Assembly: GCF_051014685.1 (NCBI RefSeq)
Contig: NW_027478515.1
Span: forward strand, 124,001 to 188,000
Direction: 5' to 3'
Length of the DNA: 64,000 bases
Source of the DNA: Ptiloglossa arizonensis
Taxonomy: Eukaryota; Arthropoda; Insecta; Hymenoptera; Colletidae
Every line of letters begins with the position of its first letter. Position 1 is the first letter of the stretch. The notes below the pieces were generated by a model. The model searched no databases. It saw nothing but the letters and a program-made list of their open reading frames with translations, and was not told the DNA's origin. Shown in pieces: positions 1-9,640 of the stretch. The position numbers were made by a program, and so were the translations under genes.

Positions 1-113
1 CCCCCGATTACAACGTTATGTGTATTTTTGTCTTAGGCCATAGTAGTTATTGGTTTCGAGTATCAAACTTGCGAAAATATTTATGATTTCTCAACCATTC
101 CTTAACTTCAAAC

Positions 114-130
114 TCCCATATCTCGCGAAC
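114..130 (-). other. CENP-B-box-like 17-mer (representative; nearly every monomer)
   Basis: Read on the minus strand this is GTTCGCGAGATATGGGA. The published CENP-B box core is nTTCGnnnnAnnCGGGn. Here TTCG, the central A and GGG are all in register, and only the C of CGGG is T, the change expected from CpG deamination. The motif sits at the same place in nearly all monomers. Whether any CENP-B-like protein exists in this organism is unknown, and chance similarity remains possible. Confidence 0.45.
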
Positions 131-148
131 GGATTGACGAACTCGAGA
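121..148. other. CpG-rich inverted repeat TCTCG...CGAGA with internal direct repeat (representative)
   Basis: tctcg at 121-125 and cgaga at 144-148 are inverted arms of 5 bp around an 18-bp spacer. Inside, cgaac occurs twice in direct orientation, 12 bp apart. The stretch contains tcgcga and ctcgag and is among the most conserved parts of the monomer despite its CpGs. A protein-binding role is possible but not shown. Confidence 0.5.
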
Positions 149-249
149 AATTCCTGTTGCATCTGAAAGTAGAAACTCGCCGATTACAATGGTGTGTGTA
201 CTTTTCCCCTAAGCCATCCTAGTTATTGGTTTCGAGTATCCGACTTGCG

Positions 250-257
250 AAAATTTT
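250..257. other. A4T4 tract next to the hairpin (representative)
   Basis: aaaatttt lies one base before the dyad in nearly every monomer, so it repeats every ~177 bp. A4T4 sequences are known to curve DNA, which could help position nucleosomes. It is degraded in a few monomer types: aaaatatt (about 75), gcgtaaatttt (e.g. 34352), cgaaagtttt and cggaaatttt. Confidence 0.6.
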
Positions 258-258
258 G

Positions 259-274
259 ATGGTTTCTCAACCAT
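259..274. other. Perfect 6-bp hairpin dyad (representative; most monomers)
   Basis: atggtttctcaaccat has arms atggtt and aaccat around a tctc loop. The arms extend to 7 bp in monomers with ttttaatggtt. The dyad is present in most monomers and is weakened in those with gatagtt, gatggct, tcaatcatt or tctaccatt. Short dyads of this kind have been linked to centromere identity in species without CENP-B boxes; a role here is inference. Confidence 0.6.
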
Positions 275-1413
275 TCCATAACTTCAAACTCCCATATCTC
301 GCGAACGGATTGACGAACTCGAGAAATTCCTGTTGCATCTGAAAGCAGAAACTCGCCCGATTACAATGGTGTGTGTACTTTTCCCCTAGGCCATTCCAGT
401 TATTGGTTTCGAGTATCAGACTTGCGAAAATTTTGATGGTTTCTCAACCATTCCTTAACTTCAAACTCCCATATCTCGCGAACGGATTGACGAACTCGAG
501 AAATTCCTGTTGCATCTGAAAGTATAAACTCACCCGATTACAACGGTATGTGTATTTTTGCCCTAGGCCATAGTAGTTATTGGTTTCGAGTATCAGACTT
601 GCGAAAATTTTGATGGTTTCTCAACCATTCCTTAACTTTAAACTCCCATATCTCGCGAACGGATTGACGAACTCGAGAAATTCCTGTTGCATCTGAAAGT
701 AGAAACTCACCCGATTACAATAGTGTGTGTACTTTTCCTCTAAGCCATTCTAGTTATTGGTTTCGAGTATCCAACTTGCGAAAATTTTGATGGATTCTCA
801 ACCATTCCATAACTTCAAACTCCCATATCTCGCGAACGGATTGACGAACTCGATAAATTCCTGTTGCACTCGAAAGTAGAAACTCGCCGATTACAATGGT
901 GTGTGTACTTTTCCCCTAAGCCATTCTAGTTATTGGTTTCGTGTATCCGACTTGCGAAAATTTTGATTGTTTCTCAACCATTCGATAACTTCAAACTCCC
1001 ATATCTCGAGAACGGATTGACGAACTCGAGAAATTCCTGTTGCATCTGAAAGTAGAAACTCGCCGATTACAATGGTGTGTGTACTTTTCCCCTAAGCCAA
1101 TCTAGTTATTGGTTTCGAGTATCCGACTTGCGAAAATTTTGATGGCTTCTCAACCATCCCATAACTTCAAACTCCCATATCTCGCGAACGGATTGACGAA
1201 CACGAGAAATTCCTGTTGCATCTGAAAGCAGAAACTCGCCCGATTACAATGGTGTGTGTACTTTTCCCCTAGGCCATTCCAGTTATTGGTTTCGAGTATC
1301 AGACTTGCGAAAACTTTGATGGTTCCTCTACCATTCCTTAACTTCAAACTCCCATATCTCGCGAACGGATTGACGAACTCGAGAAACTCGAATTGCATCT
1401 GAGAGCAGAAACT

Positions 1414-2122
1414 CCCCCGATTACAACGTTATGTGTATTTTTGTCTTAGGCCATAGTAGTTATTGGTTTCGAGTATCAAACTTGCGAAAATATTTATGAT
1501 TTCTCAACCATTCCTTAACTTCAAACTCCCATATCTCGCGAACGGATTGACGAACTCGAGAAATTCCTGTTGCATCTGAAAGTAGAAACTCGCCGATTAC
1601 AATGGTGTGTGTACTTTTCCCCTAAGCCATCCTAGTTATTGGTTTCGAGTATCCGACTTGCGAAAATTTTGATGGTTTCTCAACCATTCCATAACTTCAA
1701 ACTCCCATATCTCGCGAACGGATTGACGAACTCGAGAAATTCCTGTTGCATCTGAAAGCAGAAACTCGCCCGATTACAATGGTGTGTGTACTTTTCCCCT
1801 AGGCCATTCCAGTTATTGGTTTCGAGTATCAGACTTGCGAAAATTTTGATGGTTTCTCAACCATTCCTTAACTTCAAACTCCCATATCTCGCGAACGGAT
1901 TGACGAACTCGAGAAATTCCTGTTGCATCTGAAAGTATAAACTCACCCGATTACAACGGTATGTGTATTTTTGCCCTAGGCCATAGTAGTTATTGGTTTC
2001 GAGTATCAGACTTGCGAAAATTTTGATGGTTTCTCAACCATTCCTTAACTTTAAACTCCCATATCTCGCGAACGGATTGACGAACTCGAGAAATTCCTGT
2101 TGCATCTGAAAGTAGAAACTCG
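1414..2122 (+). repeat. Partial second copy of the 8-monomer unit (4 monomers)
   Basis: This stretch matches 1-709 at a constant shift of 1413 bp, including the rare tatcaaac, gccatcctag and gaaagtataaactcaccc variants. The match stops near 2122, where the first copy has cacccgattacaatagtg and this one has cgcccgattacaacggtatg. The second copy is therefore cut by a junction inside a monomer, as expected from unequal exchange. Confidence 0.85.
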
Positions 2123-2490
2123 CCCGATTACAACGGTATGTGTATTTATCTCCAAGGCCATTGTAGTTATTGGTTTCGAGTATCAGACTTGCGAAAATTT
2201 TGATGGATCCTCAACCATTCCTTAACTTCAAACTCCCATATCTCGCGAACGGATTGACGAACTCGAGAAATTCCTGTTGCATCTGAAAGTAGAAACTCAC
2301 CCGATTACAATGGTGTGTGTACTTTTCCCATAAGCCATTCCAGTTATTGGTTTCGAGTATCCGACTTGCGAAAATTTTCATGGTTTCTCAACCATTCCTT
2401 AACTTCAAACTCCCATATCTCGCGAACGGATTGACGAACTCGAGATATTCCTGTTGCATCTGAAAGTAGAAACTCGCCCGATTACAATGG
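2123..2490 (+). repeat. Linker monomers between the 8-monomer and 9-monomer units
   Basis: About two monomers. The first has an unusual cassette (tatttatctccaaggccattgtag) and gatggatcctc. The second has ttttcatgg in place of ttttgatgg and gagatattcc in place of gagaaattcc. The second type recurs just before other 9-monomer core units (about 5850-6010, 14840-15010 and 15020-15190), so it appears to be their usual left neighbour. Confidence 0.75.
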
Positions 2491-4084
2491 TGTGTAATAC
2501 TTTTCCCCTAGGCCATTCCAGTTATTGGTTTCAGGTATCAGACTCGCGAAAATTTTAATGGTTTTTCAACCATTCCTGAACTTCAAACTCCCATATCTCG
2601 CGAACGGATTCACGAACTCGAGAAATTCCTGTTGCATCTGAAAGCAGAAACTCGTCCGATTACAACGGTACGTGTATTCTTGCCCTAGGCCATAGAAGTT
2701 ATTGGTTTCGAGTATCAGACTTGCGAAAATTTTGATGGTTTCTTAACCATTCCTTAACTTCAAACTCCCATATCTCGCGAACGGATTGACGAATTCGAGA
2801 AACTCCTATTGCATCTGAAAGCAGAAACACGCCCGATTACAACGGTATGTGTATTTTTGCCTTAGGCCATATGTAGTTATCGGTTTCGAGTATCAGACTT
2901 GCGAAAATTTTGATGGTTTCTCAACCATTCCTTAACTTTAAACTCCCATATCTCGCGAACGGATTGACGAACTCGAGAAATTCCTGTTGCATCTGAAAGT
3001 AGAAACTCACCCGATTACAATAGTGTGTGTACTTTTCCCATAAGCCATTCTAGTTATTGGTTTCGAGTATCCGACTTGCGAAAATTTTGATGGCTTCTCA
3101 ACCATTCGATAACTTCAAACTCCCATACCTCGCGAACGTGTTGACGAACTCGAGAAACTCCAATTGCATCTGAGAGCAGAAACTCGCCCGATTACAACGG
3201 TATGTGTATTTTTGCCTTAGGCCATAGTAGTTATTGGTTTCGAGTATCAGACTTGCGAAAATTTTGATGGTTTCTCAACCATTCCTTAAGTTTAAACTCC
3301 CATATCTCGCGAACGGATTGACGAACTCGAGAAATTCCTGTTGCATCTGAAAGTAGAAACTCACCCGATTACAATGGTGTGTGTACTTTTCCCCTAAGCC
3401 ATTCCAGTTATTGGTTTCGAGTATCCGACTTGCGAAAATTTTGATGGTTTCTCAACCATTCCTTAACTTCAAACTCCCATATCTCGCGAACGGATTGACG
3501 AACTCAACAAATTCCTGTTACATCTGAAATTCGAAACTCGCCCGATTACAACGGTATGTGTATTTTTGCCCTAGGCCATAGTAGTTATTGGTTTCGAGTA
3601 TCAGACTTGCGAAAATTTTGATGGTTTCTCAACCATTCCTTAACTTCAAGCTCCCATATCTCGCGAACGGATTGACGAACTCGAGAAATTCCTGTTGCAT
3701 CTGAAAGCAGAAACTCGCCGATTACAATGGTGTGTGTACTTTTCCCCTAAGCCATTCTAGTTATTGGTTTCGAGTATCCGACTTGCGAAAATTTTGATGG
3801 TTTCTCAACAATTCCATAACTTCAAACTCCCATATCTCGCGAACGGATTGACGAACTCCAGAAATTCCTGTTGCATCTGGAAGCAGAAACTCGCCCGCTT
3901 ACAATGGTGTGTGTACTTTTCCCCTAGGCCATTCCAGTTATTGGTTTCGAGTATCAGACTTGCGAAAATTTTGATGGTTCCTCTACCATTCCTTAACTTC
4001 AAACTCCCATATCTCGCGAACGGATTGACGAACTCGAGAAATTCCTGTTGCATCTCGAAGTAGAAACTCACCCGATTACAATGG
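2491..4084 (+). repeat. 9-monomer core HOR unit, copy A (1594 bp)
   Basis: The unit starts at the tgtgtaatac cassette. Its nine monomers carry a fixed series of markers: tttcaggtatcagactcgcg with ggattcacg; gtacgtgtattcttgcc with gaagttattgg; cctattgc with ggccatatgtagttatcgg; aatagtg with gatggcttctc, cgataac and cgaacgtgttgacg; ccttaagtttaaac; aacaaattcctgttac with gaaattcgaaac; cttcaagctccc; tcaacaattccataac with ctggaagcag and cgcttac; and gttcctctacc with catctcgaag. The same ordered series returns in copies B, C and D, which defines a real HOR unit and not a chance grouping. Confidence 0.9.
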
Positions 4085-5678
4085 TGTGTAATACTTTTCC
4101 CCTAGGCCATTCCAGTTATTGGTTTCAGGTATCAGACTCGCGAAAATTTTAATGGTTTTTCAACCATTCCTGAACTTCAAACTCCCATATCTCGCGAACG
4201 GATTCACGAACTCGAGAAATTCCTGTTGCATCTGAAAGCAGAAACTCGTCCGATTACAACGGTACGTGTATTCTTGCCCTAGGCCATAGAAGTTATTGGT
4301 TTCGAGTATCAGACTTGCGAAAATTTTGATGGTTTCTTAACCATTCCTTAACTTCAAACTCCCATATCTCGCGAACGGATTGACGAATTCGAGAAACTCC
4401 TATTGCATCTGAAAGCAGAAACACGCCCGATTACAACGGTATGTGTATTTTTGCCTTAGGCCATATGTAGTTATCGGTTTCGAGTATCAGACTTGCGAAA
4501 ATTTTGATGGTTTCTCAACCATTCCTTAACTTTAAACTCCCATATCTCGCGAACGGATTGACGAACTCGAGAAATTCCTGTTGCATCTGAAAGTAGAAAC
4601 TCACCCGATTACAATAGTGTGTGTACTTTTCCCATAAGCCATTCTAGTTATTGGTTTCGAGTATCCGACTTGCGAAAATTTTGATGGCTTCTCAACCATT
4701 CGATAACTTCAAACTCCCATACCTCGCGAACGTGTTGACGAACTCGAGAAACTCCAATTGCATCTGAGAGCAGAAACTCGCCCGATTACAACGGTATGTG
4801 TATTTTTGCCTTAGGCCATAGTAGTTATTGGTTTCGAGTATCAGACTTGCGAAAATTTTGATGGTTTCTCAACCATTCCTTAAGTTTAAACTCCCATATC
4901 TCGCGAACGGATTGACGAACTCGAGAAATTCCTGTTGCATCTGAAAGTAGAAACTCACCCGATTACAATGGTGTGTGTACTTTTCCCCTAAGCCATTCCA
5001 GTTATTGGTTTCGAGTATCCGACTTGCGAAAATTTTGATGGTTTCTCAACCATTCCTTAACTTCAAACTCCCATATCTCGCGAACGGATTGACGAACTCA
5101 ACAAATTCCTGTTACATCTGAAATTCGAAACTCGCCCGATTACAACGGTATGTGTATTTTTGCCCTAGGCCATAGTAGTTATTGGTTTCGAGTATCAGAC
5201 TTGCGAAAATTTTGATGGTTTCTCAACCATTCCTTAACTTCAAGCTCCCATATCTCGCGAACGGATTGACGAACTCGAGAAATTCCTGTTGCATCTGAAA
5301 GCAGAAACTCGCCGATTACAATGGTGTGTGTACTTTTCCCCTAAGCCATTCTAGTTATTGGTTTCGAGTATCCGACTTGCGAAAATTTTGATGGTTTCTC
5401 AACAATTCCATAACTTCAAACTCCCATATCTCGCGAACGGATTGACGAACTCCAGAAATTCCTGTTGCATCTGGAAGCAGAAACTCGCCCGCTTACAATG
5501 GTGTGTGTACTTTTCCCCTAGGCCATTCCAGTTATTGGTTTCGAGTATCAGACTTGCGAAAATTTTGATGGTTCCTCTACCATTCCTTAACTTCAAACTC
5601 CCATATCTCGCGAACGGATTGACGAACTCGAGAAATTCCTGTTGCATCTCGAAGTAGAAACTCACCCGATTACAATGG
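4085..5678 (+). repeat. 9-monomer core HOR unit, copy B, in direct tandem with A
   Basis: Every marker of copy A recurs exactly 1594 bp downstream, for example tgtgtaatac at 4085 and the ctggaagcag monomer. I noticed no difference from copy A over most of the unit. The near-identity means this duplication is recent relative to divergence between neighbouring monomers. Confidence 0.9.
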
Positions 5679-6031
5679 TGTGTGTACTTTTCCCATAAGC
5701 CATTCCAGTTATTGGTTTCGAGTATCCGACTTGCGAAAATTTTGATGGCTTCTCAACCATTCCTTAACTTCAAACTCCCATATCTCGCGAACGGATTGAC
5801 GAACTCCAGAAATTCCTGTTGCATCTGAAAGTAGAAACTCGCCGATTACAATGGTGTGTGTACTTTTCCCATAAGCCATTCCAGTTATTGGTTTCGAGTA
5901 TCCGACTTGCGAAAATTTTCATGGTTTCTCAACCATTCCTTAACTTCAAACTCCCATATCTCGCGAACGGATTGACGAACTCGAGATATTCCTGTTGCAT
6001 CTGAAAGTAGAAACTCGCCCGATTACAATGG
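5679..6031 (+). repeat. Two-monomer insert between core units B and C
   Basis: This 353-bp insert raises the spacing of core units from 1594 to 1947 bp (11 monomers). It holds a monomer with gatggcttctc and ctccagaaattcc, then the ttttcatgg/gagatattcc monomer that normally precedes a core unit. Confidence 0.85.
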
Positions 6032-7625
6032 TGTGTAATACTTTTCCCCTAGGCCATTCCAGTTATTGGTTTCAGGTATCAGACTCGCGAAAATTTTAAT
6101 GGTTTTTCAACCATTCCTGAACTTCAAACTCCCATATCTCGCGAACGGATTCACGAACTCGAGAAATTCCTGTTGCATCTGAAAGCAGAAGCTCGTCCGA
6201 TTACAACGGTACGTGTATTCTTGCCCTAGGCCATAGAAGTTATTGGTTTCGAGTATCAGACTTGCGAAAATTTTGATGGTTTCTTAACCATTCCTTAACT
6301 TCAAACTCCCATATCTCGCGAACGGATTGACGAATTCGAGAAACTCCTATTGCATCTGAAAGCAGAAACACGCCCGATTACAACGGTATGTGTATTTTTG
6401 CCTTAGGCCATATGTAGTTATCGGTTTCGAGTATCAGACTTGCGAAAATTTTGATGGTTTCTCAACCATTCCTTAACTTTAAACTCCCATATCTCGCGAA
6501 CGGATTGACGAACTCGAGAAATTCCTGTTGCATCTGAAAGTAGAAACTCACCCGATTACAATAGTGTGTGTACTTTTCCCATAAGCCATTCTAGTTATTG
6601 GTTTCGAGTATCCGACTTGCGAAAATTTTGATGGCTTCTCAACCATTCGATAACTTCAAACTCCCATACCTCGCGAACGTGTTGACGAACTCGAGAAACT
6701 CCAATTGCATCTGAGAGCAGAAACTCGCCCGATTACAACGGTATGTGTATTTTTGCCTTAGGCCATAGTAGTTATTGGTTTCGAGTATCAGACTTGCGAA
6801 AATTTTGATGGTTTCTCAACCATTCCTTAAGTTTAAACTCCCATATCTCGCGAACGGATTGACGAACTCGAGAAATTCCTGTTGCATCTGAAAGTAGAAA
6901 CTCACCCGATTACAATGGTGTGTGTACTTTTCCCCTAAGCCATTCCAGTTATTGGTTTCGAGTATCCGACTTGCGAAAATTTTGATGGTTTCTCAACCAT
7001 TCCTTAACTTCAAACTCCCATATCTCGCGAACGGATTGACGAACTCAACAAATTCCTGTTACATCTGAAATTCGAAACTCGCCCGATTACAACGGTATGT
7101 GTATTTTTGCCCTAGGCCATAGTAGTTATTGGTTTCGAGTATCAGACTTGCGAAAATTTTGATGGTTTCTCAACCATTCCTTAACTTCAAGCTCCCATAT
7201 CTCGCGAACGGATTGACGAACTCGAGAAATTCCTGTTGCATCTGAAAGCAGAAACTCGCCGATTACAATGGTGTGTGTACTTTTCCCCTAAGCCATTCTA
7301 GTTATTGGTTTCGAGTATCCGACTTGCGAAAATTTTGATGGTTTCTCAACAATTCCATAACTTCAAACTCCCATATCTCGCGAACGGATTGACGAACTCC
7401 AGAAATTCCTGTTGCATCTGGAAGCAGAAACTCGCCCGCTTACAATGGTGTGTGTACTTTTCCCCTAGGCCATTCCAGTTATTGGTTTCGAGTATCAGAC
7501 TTGCGAAAATTTTGATGGTTCCTCTACCATTCCTTAACTTCAAACTCCCATATCTCGCGAACGGATTGACGAACTCGAGAAATTCCTGTTGCATCTCGAA
7601 GTAGAAACTCACCCGATTACAATGG
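6032..7625 (+). repeat. 9-monomer core HOR unit, copy C
   Basis: It has the same marker order as copies A and B. One private substitution seen is gcagaagctcgtcc near 6185 where the others have gcagaaactcgtcc. Unlike A and B, it is followed by the module at 7626-9640, and that combined block is what was later copied at 15221-18829. Confidence 0.9.
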
Positions 7626-9640
7626 TGTGTGTACTTTTCCCATAAGCCATTCCAGTTATTGGTTTCGAGTATCCGACTTGCGAAAATTTTGATGGTTTCT
7701 CAACCATTCCTTAACTTCAAACTCCCATATCTCGCGAACGGATTGACGAACTCCAGAAATTCCTGTTGCATCTGAAAGTAGAAACTCGCCGATTACAATG
7801 GTGTGTGTACTTTTCCCCTAAGCCATTCTAGTTATTGGTTTCGAGTATCCGACTTGCGAAAATTTTGATGGTTTCTCAACCATTCCATAACTTCAAACTC
7901 CCATATCTCGCGAACGGATTGACGAACTCGAGAAATTCCTGTTGCATCTGAAAGTAGAAACTCACCCGATTACAACGGTATGTGTATTTTTGCCCTAGGC
8001 CATAGTAGTTATTGGTTTCGAGTATCCGACTTGCGAAAATTTTGATGGTTTCTCAACCATTCGATAACTTCAAACTCCCATACCTCGCGAACGGATTGAC
8101 GAACTCGAGAAATTCCTGTTGCATCTGAAAGTAGAAACTCGCCGATTACAATGGTGTGTGTACTTTTCCCCTAAGCCAATCTAGTTATTGGTTTCGAGTA
8201 TCCGACTTGCGAAAATTTTGATGGTTTCTCAACCATTCCATAACTTCAAACTCCCATATCTCGCGAACGGATTGACGAACTCGAGAAATTCCTGTTGCAC
8301 TCGAAAGTAGAAACTCGCCGATTACAATGGTGTGTGTACTTTTCCCCTAAGCCATTCTAGTTATTGGTTTCGAGTATCCGACTTGCGAAAATTTTGATGG
8401 TTTCTCAACCATTCGATAACTTCAAACTCCCATACCTCGCGAACGGATTGACGAACTCGAGAAATTCCTGTTGCATCTGAAAGTAGAAACTCGCCGATTA
8501 CAATGGTGTGTGTACTTTTCCCCTAAGCCAATCTAGTTATTGGTTTCGAGTATCCGACTTGCGAAAATTTTGATGGTTTCTCAACCATTCCTTAACTTCA
8601 AACTCCCATATCTCGCGAACGGATTGACGAACTCGAGAAATTCCTGTTGCATCTGAAAGCAGAAACTCGCCGATTACAATGGTGTGTGTACTTTTCCCCT
8701 AAGCCATTCTAGTTATTGGTTTCGAGTATCCGACTTGCGAAAATTTTGATAGTTTCTCAACCATTCCTTAACTACAAACTCCCATATCTCGCGAACGGAT
8801 TGACGAACTCGAGAAATTCCTGTTGCATCTGAAAGCAGAAACTCGCCCGATTACAGTGGTGTGTGTACTTTTCCCCTAGGCCATTCCAGTTATTGGTTTC
8901 GAGTATCAGACTTGCGAAAATTTTGATGGTTTCTCAACCATTCCTTAACTTCAAACTCCCATATCTCGCGAACGGATTGACGAACTCGAGAAATTCCTGT
9001 TGCACTCGAAAGTAGAAACTCGCCGATTACAATGGTGTGTGTACTTTTCCCCTAAGCCATTCTAGTTATTGGTTTCGAGTATCCGACTTGCGAAAATTTT
9101 GATGGTTTCTCAACCATTCGATAACTTCAAACTCCCATACCTCGCGAACGGATTGACGAACTCGAGAAATTCCTGTTGCATCTGAAAGTAGAAACTCACC
9201 CGATTACAACGGCATGTGTATTTTTGCCCTAGGCCATAGTAGTTATTGGTTTCGAGTATCAGACTTGTGAAAATTTTGATGGTTTCTCAACCATTCCTTA
9301 ACTTTAAACTCCCATATCTCGCGAACGGATTGACGAACTCGAGAAATTCCTGTTGCATCTGAAAGTAGAAACTCACCCGATTACAATAGTGTGTGTACTT
9401 TTCCTCTAAGCCATTCTAGTTATTGGTTTCGAGTATCCGACTTGCGAAAATTTTGATGGTTTCTCAACCATTCCATAACTTCAAACTCCCATATCTCGCG
9501 AACGGATTGACGAACTCGAGAAATTCCTGTTGCATCTGAAAGCAGAAACTCGCCGATTACAATGGTGTGTGTACTTTTCCCCTAAGCCATTCTAGTTATT
9601 GGTTTCGAGTATCCGACTTGCGAAAATTTTGATGGTTTCT
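7626..9640 (+). repeat. Module M, ~11.5 monomers, first copy
   Basis: Dominated by 176-bp monomers with gccgattac and atccgac. Many pair cgataac with the catacctcgcg form of the CENP-B-box-like motif. Other markers are gcactcgaaag (about 8296 and 9003), gatagtttctc with ttaactacaaac (about 8747-8777), ttacagtggtg (about 8850) and ggcatgtg (about 9210). The series returns at 16815-18829 and, with extra point changes, at about 26350-28364. Confidence 0.85.

Larger units (their letters stand above)
1..1413 (+). repeat. 8-monomer HOR unit, first copy
   Basis: The window opens with cccccgattacaacgttatg, which returns at 1414, a shift of 1413 bp or eight monomers. Diagnostic shared variants are tatcaaacttgcg with aaaatatttatgattt near 61-90 and gccatcctag near 225. 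The later monomers of this unit carry ctcgataaattcc with gcactcgaaag (about 849-872), a ctcgag-to-gag change at about 1006-1010, and gatggcttctc at 1140. The unit probably started upstream of the window. Confidence 0.85.

Noticed and set aside
49..63. RNA polymerase III B-box-like ggtttcgagtatc in each monomer
   Set aside because: It needs an extra base and mismatches the GWTCRANNC core, and no matching A box or terminator at proper spacing was seen.
1073..1084. gtgtgtgt tracts as a microsatellite
   Set aside because: Only three to four GT units per monomer; they are part of the satellite cassette and show no independent expansion.
3764..4071. Overlapping plus- and minus-strand open frames of 88-99 codons, repeated at 5358, 7305, 16494, 20201, 23733 and 26029
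   Set aside because: They span consecutive satellite monomers, open on both strands over the same bases, and recur only because the 9-monomer core unit recurs. No ribosome-binding or Kozak-type pattern, no domain, and the frame breaks at each 176-bp monomer.
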